In this document: in pieces, positions 34,073-48,023 of the stretch
How the letters are laid out: each line of letters starts with the position of its first letter
Position numbering within the stretch: the first letter of the stretch is position 1
Assembly (NCBI RefSeq): GCF_003056345.1
Contig: NZ_PYWB01000011.1
Location: forward strand, 1-64,000
Length of the DNA stretch: 64,000 nt
From: Devosia submarina
GTDB taxonomy: Bacteria > Pseudomonadota > Alphaproteobacteria > Rhizobiales > Devosiaceae
Reading direction: 5' to 3'
The notes under the pieces: model-generated
Databases searched by the model: none
What the model was told of the DNA's origin: nothing
What the model saw: only the letters and a program-made list of their open reading frames with translations
Translations under genes and position numbers: made by a program

Positions 34073-34166
34073 AAACCGTGGGAGAGCAGGGCGCATGCCA
34101 ATGCCCATCAGCCTCGCACCACGGCGTCAAACGCCTGCCCCTGGCAGGCACTAGAAAGGACGAAAA

Positions 34167-34595
34167 ATGGCAAAGAAAATCGTTGGCTACGTAAAGCTGC
34201 AGGTGCCCGCGGGCTCCGCAACGCCTTCCCCGCCAATCGGCCCGGCTCTGGGTCAGCGCGGCCTGAACATCATGGAATTCTGCAAGGCGTTCAACGCTGC
34301 CACGCAGGAAATGGAAAAGGGTTCGCCCATTCCAGTCGTGATTACCGCTTATGCCGACAAGAGCTTCACCTTCGAGATGAAGCAGCCGCCGGTGACCTAC
34401 TTCATCAAGAAGGCCGTGAACCTGAAGTCCGGCTCCAAGCTTCCGGGCAAGGAATCGGCTGGCACGATCACCGTGGCGCAGCTGCGTGAAATCGCCGAAA
34501 AGAAGATGAAGGATCTCAACGCTGACAATGTCGACGCTGCTGTGTCGATGATTGCCGGTTCTGCCCGTTCCATGGGCATTCAGGTCGAGGGCTAA
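34167..34595 (+). CDS. rplK: 50S ribosomal protein L11
   Basis: The 142-residue protein starts with the standard [21 protein letters not shown] and [19 protein letters not shown], the thiostrepton/L10-stalk base region that binds the GTPase-associated centre of 23S rRNA. GAAAGGACG precedes the ATG. It is 4 nt from rplA. Confidence 0.98.
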   Translation: MAKKIVGYVKLQVPAGSATPSPPIGPALGQRGLNIMEFCKAFNAATQEMEKGSPIPVVITAYADKSFTFEMKQPPVTYFIKKAVNLKSGSKLPGKESAGTITVAQLREIAEKKMKDLNADNVDAAVSMIAGSARSMGIQVEG

Positions 34596-34599
34596 AAGA

Positions 34600-35292
34600 A
34601 TGGCAAAAGTCGGTAAGAAGATCGCCAAGGCCCGCGAAGGCATCGATCGCAACAAGCTCTACAAGCTTGATGAAGCCCTCAAGATGGTTCGTGAACGCGC
34701 CTCGGCCAAGTTCGACGAAACCATCGAGATCGCCATCAATCTCGGCGTTGACCCCCGCCACGCCGACCAGATGGTCCGCGGCGTCGTGAACCTGCCCAAC
34801 GGCACCGGCAAGACCGTGCGCGTTGCCGTGTTCGCCCGTGGCGACAAGGCCGAGGAAGCCCGCAAGGCTGGTGCCGATGTTGTTGGCGCCGAAGACCTGA
34901 TGGAGCAGATCCAGGGCGGCAAGATCGATTTCGATCGCTGCATTGCCACTCCGGACATGATGCCGATCGTTGGTCGCCTCGGTAAGATCCTGGGCCCACG
35001 TAACCTGATGCCAAACCCCAAGGTTGGTACGGTTACCCCTGACGTTGCCGGTGCCGTTAAGTCGGCCAAGGGCGGCGCCGTTGAATACCGCGTCGAAAAG
35101 GCCGGTATCCTCCATGCTGGTGTAGGCAAGGTTTCCTTCTCCGAAGAAGCCCTGCTGCAGAACATCAAGGCATTCACCGAGGCCGTGGTTCGCTCCAAGC
35201 CAGCCGGCGCCAAGGGCACCTATGTCAAGCGCGTCGCTGTGTCCTCCACCATGGGCCCGGGCGTGCACGTCGAGCCAGCTTCGGCTCTCTAG
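34600..35292 (+). CDS. rplA: 50S ribosomal protein L1
   Basis: The 230-residue protein forms the L1 stalk and is normally the translational repressor of the rplK-rplA mRNA. It shows [17 protein letters not shown] and the [22 protein letters not shown] signature. ATG at 34600 is chosen ([14 protein letters not shown]); an earlier in-frame ATG lies inside rplK. Confidence 0.98.
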   Translation: MAKVGKKIAKAREGIDRNKLYKLDEALKMVRERASAKFDETIEIAINLGVDPRHADQMVRGVVNLPNGTGKTVRVAVFARGDKAEEARKAGADVVGAEDLMEQIQGGKIDFDRCIATPDMMPIVGRLGKILGPRNLMPNPKVGTVTPDVAGAVKSAKGGAVEYRVEKAGILHAGVGKVSFSEEALLQNIKAFTEAVVRSKPAGAKGTYVKRVAVSSTMGPGVHVEPASAL

Positions 35293-35707
35293 GCTGAGCT
35301 GAGCCTGTCGCCCACCGTCCTTGCCCGGCTTGTCCGGGCAAGCGAGCGGGGGGAGATTGGGGATTGGTTTTGACTGATACCCCGGCTAAACACCCAGTTT
35401 CGGGGGATACGTCCCTCGAAATGCTAACAGTCTGTTAGCATTAAGTCCTGTCCGAGACTGCCGGTGCCAACCGATTTGGGTTGGCTTAATGCCTTTGCGG
35501 CGCCTGCATAGATGGGGTGAAGACCGCGATTTTTCCGCCCGAAAGGGCAGGGTGCTCACGGTTCGAACCAGGCCAGTTGCCCTTCTTGGGCAGCACGGTT
35601 GACAGGCATGTAACCGTTGCTCCTCCTTCCTTCCCGAAGGATCAGGAGGGCAGCAATTGGCAATGGCACGGCACTTTAACTTGTCGTGCTAAATGTGGAG
35701 ACTAGCA
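35293..35707 (+). promoter_or_regulatory. rplJ-rplL leader region
   Basis: The 415-nt untranslated stretch between rplA and rplJ is rich in stems: 35320-35342 (9 bp), 35420-35442 (10 bp, 3-nt loop), 35466-35485 (6 bp) and 35622-35649 (5+5 bp with an internal loop). In bacteria the L10(L12)4 complex represses translation by binding a structured leader here, so the downstream stems are candidates for that site. I see no convincing -35/-10 pair. Confidence 0.55.
35420..35442. promoter_or_regulatory. Near-perfect palindrome AATGCTAACA-N3-TGTTAGCATT
   Basis: A 10-bp inverted repeat with a 3-nt centre. A related repeat, TGCTAAC-N5-GTTAGCA, occurs upstream of rpsL at 46792-46810. It could be a DNA operator or the stem of a leader. 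Confidence 0.45.
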
Positions 35708-36229
35708 GTGGAAAGAGCGGAAAAGCGTGAGCTTGTCGCATCGCTTCAGTCAGCCCTCGGGGCCGCTGGATCGATCGTCCTTGCGCAGAATAGCGGTCTG
35801 ACCGTGGCCAATCTGGAGTCGCTTCGCCGTGAGGTGAAGAGCGCCGGTGGTCACGTCAAGATCGCTAAAAACCGTCTTGCCAAGCTTGCTCTGAAAGACA
35901 CCAACCACGCCGACATCTCGGACCTGTTCACAGGCCCGATCGTCATCGCCTACGCGGAAGACCCCATGACTGCGCCGAAGATCGCGCAGAAGTTCGCTGA
36001 CAGGAACGCCAAGTATGTCGTTCTTGGTGGCGTCATGGGCAAGACCGCTCTGGACGCGAACAGCGTCAAGGCCTTGTCGACCATGCCGTCGCTCGATGAA
36101 CTGCGCGCAACGCTCGCCGGGATGCTCAAGCAGCCCGCAACGCGTATCGCGTCGGTCGTCGTCGCGCCTGCTGGTGGTATCGCGCGCGTGTTGGCCGCAC
36201 ATGCGGAAAAGAGCAACGAAGCAGCGTAA
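35708..36229 (+). CDS. rplJ: 50S ribosomal protein L10
   Basis: The 173-residue stalk-base protein anchors L7/L12 dimers through its C-terminal helix. GTG at 35708 is preferred (protein begins ERAEKRELV after Met): GGAG lies 7 nt upstream and this matches the family N-terminus; the ATG at 35693 would sit upstream of that site. The conserved LxxAGxxVxVxKNRLAK-type segment (VKIAKNRLAKLAL) is present. Confidence 0.95.
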   Translation: MERAEKRELVASLQSALGAAGSIVLAQNSGLTVANLESLRREVKSAGGHVKIAKNRLAKLALKDTNHADISDLFTGPIVIAYAEDPMTAPKIAQKFADRNAKYVVLGGVMGKTALDANSVKALSTMPSLDELRATLAGMLKQPATRIASVVVAPAGGIARVLAAHAEKSNEAA

Positions 36230-36288
36230 CCCCTTGGTTCCCCATGGAACCGGTTTGAACCAAACACCATACAAGAGAGATTTATCAA

Positions 36289-36666
36289 ATGGCTGATCTC
36301 GCCAAGATCGTAGACGACCTGTCTGCCCTGACCGTTCTGGAAGCTTCCGAACTGTCCAAGATGCTGGAAGAAAAGTGGGGCGTTTCCGCCGCTGCTCCAG
36401 TTGCTGTTGCTGCCGCTGCTGGCGGTGGCGCTGCTGCTCCTGCTGCTGAAGAAAAGACCGAATTTGACGTGGTTCTCGCCTCCTTCGGCGACAACAAGAT
36501 CAACGTCATCAAGGAAGTCCGTGCCATCACCGGCCTGGGCCTCGGCGAAGCCAAGGCTCTGGTTGAGGCTGCACCAAAGGCCCTCAAGGAAGGCGTGTCC
36601 AAGGCTGAGGCCGAAGACATCCAGAAGAAGCTGGAAGCTGCCGGCGCAAAGGTCGAACTCAAGTAA
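36289..36666 (+). CDS. rplL: 50S ribosomal protein L7/L12
   Basis: The 125-residue acidic protein has an N-terminal dimerisation domain ([20 protein letters not shown]), an Ala/Gly hinge (about 38-55) and a C-terminal factor-binding domain ([20 protein letters not shown]). It is present as several copies on the stalk and recruits EF-Tu and EF-G. It is followed by an attenuator-like hairpin before rpoB. Confidence 0.98.
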   Translation: MADLAKIVDDLSALTVLEASELSKMLEEKWGVSAAAPVAVAAAAGGGAAAPAAEEKTEFDVVLASFGDNKINVIKEVRAITGLGLGEAKALVEAAPKALKEGVSKAEAEDIQKKLEAAGAKVELK

Positions 36667-36689
36667 TCTCATTTACTTGACTTGAAATG

Positions 36690-36737
36690 TGCGAGGTGGC
36701 GCGCTATGTGCCATCTCGCATTCTCGTTTACACGAGA
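36690..36737 (+). terminator. Attenuator-like hairpins between rplL and rpoB
   Basis: An 11-bp stem with one G-U (36690-36700 with 36710-36720) is followed by TTCTCGTTT and overlaps the run-up to a second stem (36722-36727 with 36732-36737). Partial termination here would reduce rpoBC relative to rplJL, as known in E. coli. The remaining gap to rpoB (353 nt in all) also has a CATGGT-N6-ACCATG stem near 36832. Confidence 0.5.
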
Positions 36738-37019
36738 AGATTCGCCGGGCCGATTGGATGGGTCGCAGGCACCAATTTGCGGAACATATGACGATTTCGA
36801 TGTCTAAGGCACGCTGACGTCCATTGGACCTCATGGTTTTTCGACCATGGGGTGTTTGACGTTTCTGAGCCGACGCTGCCCTTGGCTGGGGTGGTGCCAG
36901 AGATATCGCTAGCCTCACTAACGAGACCAAGAAAGGCAAATATCCCGAGACCCGACGGCTGATAGTCGGATTTTTGGATATCTGCCTCCGAGACAAATCG
37001 CAAAGAAACAGGAGCTTTC

Positions 37020-41162
<4,143 letters not shown>

Positions 41163-41242
41163 TCCGGCACTTCCAAACCCATTCAACTTCCTTGCCGACC
41201 GACAGTTTTGCTGCGGTCTGGCAGGGATAGAGGAGAGAATTG

Positions 41243-44200
41243 ATGAATCATCATTCCCACGTCATGGACCCGTTCAACCCGGCCGTCCCGGTGCAGACTT
41301 TCGATCAGATGAAGATCTCGATCGCGAGCCCCGAGAAGATCCTCAGCTGGTCCTATGGCGAGATCAAGAAGCCAGAAACCATCAACTACCGTACGTTCAA
41401 GCCTGAACGCGATGGTCTGTTCTGCGCGCGTATCTTTGGACCTGTGAAGGACTATGAGTGCCTGTGCGGCAAGTACAAGCGCATGAAGTTCAAGGGCGTC
41501 ATCTGCGAAAAGTGCGGTGTGGAAGTCACCCTGTCTCGCGTCCGCCGCGAGCGCATGGGCCACATTGAACTGGCCGCTCCTGTCGCCCACATCTGGTTCC
41601 TGAAGTCCCTGCCGAGCCGCATTGCCTTGCTGCTCGACATGACCCTGAAGGACATCGAGCGCATTCTTTATTTTGAGAACTATGTTGTTCTCGATGCTGG
41701 CCTCACGCCCTTCACCACCCATGAACTGCTCACCGAAGAGCAGTATTTGGATGCGCAGGACGAGTACGGTGCTGACAGCTTCACCGCCAAGATCGGCGCC
41801 GAAGCCATCCGCGACATCTTGCTCGCCCTTGATCTCGAAAAAATCGCGGCCGATCTGCGCGTCGAGATCGCCGAGTCGACCACCGAGCTGAAGCCAAAGA
41901 AGCTGGCCAAGCGCCTCAAGATCGTCGAGCAGTTCATTGTTTCGGGCAACAAGCCCGAATGGATGATCATGACCGTTATTCCGGTGATCCCACCGGAACT
42001 GCGTCCGCTCGTCCCGCTGGATGGCGGCCGCTTCGCGACCTCTGATCTCAACGACCTTTATCGTCGCGTGATCAACCGCAACAACCGCCTGAAGCGCCTG
42101 ATCGAGCTGCGCGCTCCGGACATCATCATCCGCAACGAAAAGCGTATGCTGCAGGAAGCTGTGGACGCGCTGTTCGACAACGGCCGGCGTGGCCGCACCA
42201 TCACCGGTGCCAACAAGCGTCCGCTGAAGTCCTTGTCCGACATGCTCAAGGGCAAGCAAGGCCGGTTCCGCCAGAACCTGCTCGGCAAGCGCGTGGACTA
42301 TTCGGGCCGCTCGGTTATTACCGTTGGTCCGAACCTCAAGCTGCACCAGTGCGGTCTTCCCAAGAAGATGGCTCTCGAGCTCTTCAAGCCCTTCATCTAC
42401 TCGCGCCTTGAAGCCAAGGGCTTCAGCTCGACGGTGAAGCAGGCCAAGAAGCTGGTTGAAAAGGAAAAGCCCGAAGTCTGGGATATCCTTGACGAAGTGA
42501 TCCGTGAGCACCCGGTCCTGCTGAACCGCGCTCCGACGCTGCACCGTCTTGGCATCCAGGCATTCGAGCCCATCCTGATCGAAGGCAAGGCCATCCGTCT
42601 CCATCCGCTCGTCTGCTCGGCCTTCAACGCCGACTTCGACGGTGACCAGATGGCCGTGCATGTTCCGCTGTCGCTAGAAGCGCAGTTGGAAGCGCGCGTC
42701 CTGATGATGTCGACCAACAACATCCTCCATCCTGCAAACGGCCAGCCGATCATCGTGCCGTCTCAGGACATCGTGCTGGGTCTTTATTACCTGTCGCTGA
42801 TGAACGAGGGTGAGCCTGGTGAAGGCATGGCGTTCAGCTCCTATGCTGAGCTCGAGCATGCGCTCGACAACAAGATCGTCACGCTGCACACCAAGATCAA
42901 AGGTCGTGTGCCTGCCTGGGACGAGAACGGCAATGAAACGACCGAGATCGTGGAAACCACGCCTGGCCGTATGCTGATCGGGCAGATTCTGCCTCGTAAT
43001 CCGGCCGTGCCGTTCTCGACAGCCAACCAGCTGATGACCAAGAAGATGATCTCCAAGATGATCGACACGGTTTACCGTGGCTGTGGTCAGAAAGAGACCG
43101 TGATCTTCTGCGACCGCGTCATGCAGCTTGGTTTCAAGAACGCGTGTGACGCCGGTATTTCGTTCGGCAAGGATGACATGGTCATCCCGCAGTCGAAGTA
43201 CGACATCGTCGAGGCGACCCGTAAGCAGGTCGAAGAGTTCGAGCAGCAGTACAATGACGGTCTGATCACCCAGGGCGAAAAGTACAACAAGGTTGTCGAC
43301 GCCTGGGCCAAGTGCGGTGACAAGGTTGCCGAAGAGATGATGGACGCGATCCGCACCGTGCAGATCGACGAGGAGACCGGTCGTCAGAAGCCGATCAACT
43401 CGGTTTACATGATGTCTCACTCGGGTGCCCGTGGTTCGCCGGCTCAGATGAAGCAGCTTGCCGGTATGCGCGGCCTGATGGCACGTCCGGACGGCTCGAT
43501 CATCGAGACTCCGATCACGGCTAACTTCAAGGAAGGCCTCAACGTTCTCGAATACTTCAACTCCACGCACGGTGCTCGTAAGGGTCTCGCGGATACGGCG
43601 TTGAAGACCGCGAACTCGGGTTACCTGACCCGCCGTCTCGTGGACGTGGCGCAGGACGCGATCATCGTGTCCGAAGACTGCGGCACCGAACGTGGCCTCA
43701 CCATGGAGCCAATCGTTGATGCCGGCCAGATCGTTGCTTCGATCGGCCAGCGCGTTCTGGGACGTACGGCTGCGGATGATATCTTCCATCCGCTGACGGG
43801 CGATCTGATCGCAGCCAAGGGCACCATGCTTGAAGAAAAGCATGTCGACATCATCGAGGAAGCCCGGATCCAGTCGGTCCGCATCCGCTCGCCGCTGGTT
43901 TGCGACATGCGCCAGGGTACCTGCGCGGCCTGCTATGGTCGTGACCTTGCTCGCGGTACGCCCGTGAACATGGGTGAAGCTGTCGGCGTTATTGCCGCGC
44001 AGTCGATCGGTGAACCCGGCACGCAGCTCACCATGCGCACGTTCCACATCGGTGGTACAGCTCAGGTGGTCGACAGCTCGTTCCTTGAATCGGGTGCAGA
44101 GGGCAAGATTGCCATCCGCAACCCGAACGTGGTTCCGGTTGAAGACGGCAAGCTGGTCGTTATGGCCCGTAATGTTTCGCTTGCCATCCTTGATGCCGAG

Positions 44201-45427
44201 GGCAAGGAACGCGCCACCCACAAGGTAACGTATGGCTCCAAGCTCTTGGTCAAAGAAGGCGACAGCGTCCGCCGTGGCCAGCGCCTTGCCGAATGGGACC
44301 CCTATACCCGTCCGGTTCTGGCCGAGGTCGAGGGCGAGGTCGTGTTCGAGGACCTGGTCGATGGTGCTTCGGTTGCGGAAAACACCGACGAGGCGACTGG
44401 CTTCACCAAGCGCGTTGTTATCGACTGGCGCACCAACCAGCGTGGCGAGGGCCTCAAGCCTGCAATCGCCATTGCCCGTGGCGGTGCCGTGCAGAAGGTG
44501 GAACGTGGCGGCGACGCCCGTTACCTCCTGTCCGTGGATGCCGTTATTGCAGTCGAGCCAGGCGAGAGGGTCTCGCCCGGTGACGTGCTGGCCCGTATCC
44601 CGCTGGAATCGGCCAAGACCAAGGACATCACGGGCGGTCTGCCGCGCGTGGCGGAACTGTTCGAAGCACGTCGTCCCAAGGATCACGCCATCATCGCCGA
44701 GATCGATGGTACAATCCGATTCGGTCGCGACTACAAGAACAAGCGCCGCGTGATCATCGAGCCGCATGAGGATGGGGCCGAGCCCGTCGAGTATTTGATC
44801 CCCAAGGGCAAGCCGTTCCACCTCCAGGAAGGCGACGCTATCGAAAAGGGCGAATACATCCTCGACGGCAATCCGGCGCCGCATGACATCCTGGCCATCA
44901 AGGGCGTGGAAGAGCTTGCTCGTTACCTCGTCAATGAAATCCAGGAGGTCTACCGTCTGCAGGGCGTGTTGATCAACGACAAGCACATCGAGGTGATCGT
45001 TCGTCAAATGCTGCAGAAGGTTGAGATCGTGGATCCAGGTGAGTCTGGCCTGCTCAAGGACGAGCAGCTCGACAAGTTGGACTTCGACGAGCTTAACGAC
45101 GCTCTGGTTGCAGAAGGCAAGAAGCCTGCAACAGCCAACCCGGTGCTGCTGGGCATCACCAAGGCGTCGCTGCAGACCCGCTCGTTCATCTCGGCCGCCT
45201 CGTTCCAGGAAACCACGCGCGTCCTTACGGAAGCCGCGGTGTCCGGCAAGGCCGACTTGCTCGAAGGTCTCAAGGAGAACGTCATCGTGGGCCGCCTGAT
45301 CCCGGCTGGTACCGGCGCTGGCATTTCCTCCGCCAAGATGATCGCTGCCAAGCGCGACGACCTCATCCTGGAAGAGCGTCGCCGCCAGGCCAACACGGTC
45401 CAAATTCCGGCGCCTGCTGCGGAATAA
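41243..45427 (+). CDS. rpoC: DNA-directed RNA polymerase beta' subunit
   Basis: Full-length 1394-residue catalytic subunit. The active-site Mg-binding loop NADFDGD is at 462-468; the N-terminal zinc ribbon reads CLCGKY...CEKCG and the second zinc site [13 protein letters not shown]. Two adjacent ATGs occur; 41243 is 7 nt from AGGAG and is preferred over 41240 (4 nt). A terminator follows 26 nt after the stop. Confidence 0.98.
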   Translation: MNHHSHVMDPFNPAVPVQTFDQMKISIASPEKILSWSYGEIKKPETINYRTFKPERDGLFCARIFGPVKDYECLCGKYKRMKFKGVICEKCGVEVTLSRVRRERMGHIELAAPVAHIWFLKSLPSRIALLLDMTLKDIERILYFENYVVLDAGLTPFTTHELLTEEQYLDAQDEYGADSFTAKIGAEAIRDILLALDLEKIAADLRVEIAESTTELKPKKLAKRLKIVEQFIVSGNKPEWMIMTVIPVIPPELRPLVPLDGGRFATSDLNDLYRRVINRNNRLKRLIELRAPDIIIRNEKRMLQEAVDALFDNGRRGRTITGANKRPLKSLSDMLKGKQGRFRQNLLGKRVDYSGRSVITVGPNLKLHQCGLPKKMALELFKPFIYSRLEAKGFSSTVKQAKKLVEKEKPEVWDILDEVIREHPVLLNRAPTLHRLGIQAFEPILIEGKAIRLHPLVCSAFNADFDGDQMAVHVPLSLEAQLEARVLMMSTNNILHPANGQPIIVPSQDIVLGLYYLSLMNEGEPGEGMAFSSYAELEHALDNKIVTLHTKIKGRVPAWDENGNETTEIVETTPGRMLIGQILPRNPAVPFSTANQLMTKKMISKMIDTVYRGCGQKETVIFCDRVMQLGFKNACDAGISFGKDDMVIPQSKYDIVEATRKQVEEFEQQYNDGLITQGEKYNKVVDAWAKCGDKVAEEMMDAIRTVQIDEETGRQKPINSVYMMSHSGARGSPAQMKQLAGMRGLMARPDGSIIETPITANFKEGLNVLEYFNSTHGARKGLADTALKTANSGYLTRRLVDVAQDAIIVSEDCGTERGLTMEPIVDAGQIVASIGQRVLGRTAADDIFHPLTGDLIAAKGTMLEEKHVDIIEEARIQSVRIRSPLVCDMRQGTCAACYGRDLARGTPVNMGEAVGVIAAQSIGEPGTQLTMRTFHIGGTAQVVDSSFLESGAEGKIAIRNPNVVPVEDGKLVVMARNVSLAILDAEGKERATHKVTYGSKLLVKEGDSVRRGQRLAEWDPYTRPVLAEVEGEVVFEDLVDGASVAENTDEATGFTKRVVIDWRTNQRGEGLKPAIAIARGGAVQKVERGGDARYLLSVDAVIAVEPGERVSPGDVLARIPLESAKTKDITGGLPRVAELFEARRPKDHAIIAEIDGTIRFGRDYKNKRRVIIEPHEDGAEPVEYLIPKGKPFHLQEGDAIEKGEYILDGNPAPHDILAIKGVEELARYLVNEIQEVYRLQGVLINDKHIEVIVRQMLQKVEIVDPGESGLLKDEQLDKLDFDELNDALVAEGKKPATANPVLLGITKASLQTRSFISAASFQETTRVLTEAAVSGKADLLEGLKENVIVGRLIPAGTGAGISSAKMIAAKRDDLILEERRRQANTVQIPAPAAE

Positions 45428-45453
45428 GGCTGTTCAATATCAAGACGAGGGGA

Positions 45454-45480
45454 GGGGGCCGAAAGGCTCCCTTTCTTTTT
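45454..45480 (+). terminator. Intrinsic terminator of the rpoBC transcript
   Basis: GGGGGCC-GAAA-GGCTCCC (7 bp, one G-U) followed by TTTCTTTTT. Confidence 0.8.
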
Positions 45481-46218
45481 GTCCAGCCGTCTGGGTTGGA
45501 GCCGTTTGTGCAGCGGGCATCCTCCTGGTGTTGCGTGGACGTGCCAAAGCGCCGCCCCGGATGCGGTGATAAGCAGCGTTGATGTGGCGAGGCCCTGCCT
45601 CGGAGTAGTTTAGTGTGTGTGAGACAGAGCTTCGCCACATCAGATGGGATTTTAGGCTGATCCCGGCGAGACTCTGGACGAGAGGCGTCAATAGCCCCCA
45701 CAATCACTTCCGCCGTCCTACGGGGATCGCGACATCCCCGCCCCATCTGCCCCTTCACAAGCCGGTTCGCGCGACCCGCTGGTTAGTGAAGGCAGTGACG
45801 GGAGATTAGCGCGAGATGATGGTGGGGGGAGAAGCGGAACATCTATGGTGTGAGTGCCTGAGCGCCAGACCTGCCAAACACGCGATGTCATCCTGGACTT
45901 GATCCGGGATCCATCCCGAGATGATGCGGTTGGTCTGGACGGCTCGTTAGGACCGGCTTGCGGCTGGGGTGGGATCTTGAGATGGGCCCCGGTCGCGCTC
46001 GGGGGTGACATCGGGGGGATGGTGAGTAACGAGCGGGTGGGTGAGGGGCAAATTGATAGGCTCACCATAAGGCCATTGAAAACTCTGTGCAGGGACGAAG
46101 TTTTGGTCTGCGGATCGAGTGAGAATAACGCACGGGGGCACCGAAGTAGCGGCTGGGGGCGCATGCTTATACCAGTATCGTGCCTCACACCTGATCCAGG
46201 GAGAGCAGAACGGGCCCG
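45481..46218. other. Gene-free spacer after rpoC
   Basis: About 740 bp with no credible gene on either strand. Apart from the REP-like element at 45886 I see no organised feature. Confidence 0.5.
45886..45925 (+). repeat. REP-like element (GTCATCCTGGACTTGATCC type)
   Basis: GTCATCCTGGACTTGATCCG followed by GGATCCATCCCGAG, an imperfect palindrome sharing its GACTTGATCC core with the repeat at 32212 and the GTCATCC start with the copies at 31680 and 31970. Confidence 0.6.
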
Positions 46219-46695
46219 CTATTGGCTCTGCCTGTATCCAACATGCTCGGCAAACTGGGTGACGACCATTTCCCACACGGCGAATTGAGAGTTCAAATAT
46301 TCCGCGGACACGCCCTCTACCACATCGATATCCATCTCGACACAGGCGTCCTGTTCTGGGTCGAGGTAGGCGCGGCTGAAGCGTCTGGTGTAGTTCCAGG
46401 TGTTGATCACTTCGAGGCTGGGCTTGAGGTCAAGGAAACCCAGGTAGAAGTTGAGGTCTTCGCAGTTGCGGCGGTCGGTGCAGTTACGGAAATAGATCTG
46501 ATAGCGGAGGCCGTCGATGGTGCCGTTGATCTGCGGGTCGCCATTGTCCTGCGTGGTAAGCGTTGCCGATCCATGGTTCTGCGCGATGTCCAAGATTTCG
46601 GCAGTGTCAGCGCCAGTGAGGGGGTTTTGCCCATGGGCGGAGACAGTGAAGGTGAGGGCCAAAGTGCCAGTTGTGAGAAACGATCTCCAATTCAT
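46219..46695 (-). CDS. Exported YbjN-domain-like protein
   Basis: The 158-residue protein has a signal peptide (MNWRSFLTTGTLALTFTVSA, cleaved near AHGQ) followed by a YbjN/sensory-regulator-like fold: AEILDIAQNHGSATLTTQDN, DPQINGTIDGLRYQIYFRNC, a NFYLGF strand and ACVEMDIDVVEGVSAEYL. GGAGG lies 8 nt before the ATG. It is oriented opposite to the flanking housekeeping genes and lies between rpoC and rpsL, where many relatives have no gene. Function unknown. Confidence 0.65.
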   Translation of the reverse strand: MNWRSFLTTGTLALTFTVSAHGQNPLTGADTAEILDIAQNHGSATLTTQDNGDPQINGTIDGLRYQIYFRNCTDRRNCEDLNFYLGFLDLKPSLEVINTWNYTRRFSRAYLDPEQDACVEMDIDVVEGVSAEYLNSQFAVWEMVVTQFAEHVGYRQSQ

Positions 46696-46791
46696 CTCTT
46701 GTTTCCTCCAAGCAGAGCAATAAACCTGTGGTGTGGCCGGTGATGGTCTATTCTGCCCTTTTCTGGGACCACCATCTTGAAAGCTCGACAT

Positions 46792-46810
46792 TGCTAACCA
46801 TGTGTTAGCA
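46792..46810. promoter_or_regulatory. Inverted repeat TGCTAAC-N5-GTTAGCA upstream of rpsL
   Basis: Perfect 7-bp arms lie in the divergent gap between the YbjN-like gene and rpsL, about 70 bp upstream of the rpsL -35. It resembles the palindrome at 35420 before rplJ. Confidence 0.45.
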
Positions 46811-46880
46811 CCAGGGCGCCATAAAAGACGTCGATGCACCTCCAGCATAGTAGCTGCGTGGATTTTTCGCGAAAGAATCC

Positions 46881-46909
46881 TTGACGCGCGGGAGAGTCGG
46901 CTCTAAACA
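46881..46909 (+). promoter_or_regulatory. Sigma-70-type promoter of the str operon
   Basis: TTGACG-N17-TAAACA, the best promoter match in the window, about 250 nt upstream of rpsL, leaving a long leader. Confidence 0.7.
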
Positions 46910-47156
46910 GCGCCTACCTAAGCGGTCGGTCGTGAATGTCACACCGGGTACCTGCCATCTGGTGCGGGCATCCAGGACACTCAAACACACTGTCAGGTAA
47001 CTAGACGAAGCAAATCCTTGTGCGCATGACTGCTGCTGAAAGGCGGGTGGTCCGCTGCAATTAAGGCGCCGCCGTTCCTCTATCGGGGTCGGGCGAGCGC
47101 CGTTTTGGTTTGGTTTTGCTAGACCGCAATGAATTTTGGACGATGGAAAGAGCGCA

Positions 47157-47528
47157 ATGCCCACCATTAATCAGCTGATCCGCAAACCACGCGCCAGCAA
47201 GCCAAAGCGGAACAAGGTTCCGGCCATGGAAGCAAATCCGCAAAAGCGCGGCGTTTGCTCTCGCGTTTATACGACCACTCCAAAGAAGCCGAACTCGGCT
47301 CTGCGCAAGGTTGCCAAGGTTCGCCTGACCAACTCGCGTGAAGTGATCTCGTATATCCCGGGCGAAGGTCACAACCTGCAGGAGCACTCCGTGGTCCTGA
47401 TCCGTGGCGGCCGCGTTCGCGACCTTCCCGGCGTTCGCTATCACGTGCTCCGCGGCGTTCTCGACACGCAGAGCGTCAAGGACCGCAAGCAGCGCCGTTC
47501 GCTGTATGGCGCGAAGCGTCCTAAGTAA
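47157..47528 (+). CDS. rpsL: 30S ribosomal protein S12 (Arg at position 88)
   Basis: The 123-residue decoding-centre protein keeps the [12 protein letters not shown] loop with Lys43. The second conserved loop, normally [13 protein letters not shown], reads [13 protein letters not shown], so residue 88 (E. coli mature numbering 87) is Arg, encoded CGC. K88R substitutions here are a classic streptomycin-resistance change in E. coli and mycobacteria. It is first gene of rpsL-rpsG-fusA-tuf; ATG at 47157 fits the family start. Confidence 0.98.
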   Translation: MPTINQLIRKPRASKPKRNKVPAMEANPQKRGVCSRVYTTTPKKPNSALRKVAKVRLTNSREVISYIPGEGHNLQEHSVVLIRGGRVRDLPGVRYHVLRGVLDTQSVKDRKQRRSLYGAKRPK

Positions 47529-48011
<483 letters not shown>

Positions 48012-48023
48012 TAGGAGCGCCAT

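Noticed and set aside
42674..45403. 909-codon open frame antisense to rpoC
   Set aside because: It mirrors rpoC in the opposite strand; GC-rich third positions remove stops. No start signal or family pattern.
45854..46288. 144-codon plus-strand frame after rpoC
   Set aside because: It begins in the REP-like element and ends antisense to the YbjN-like gene; composition is not protein-like.
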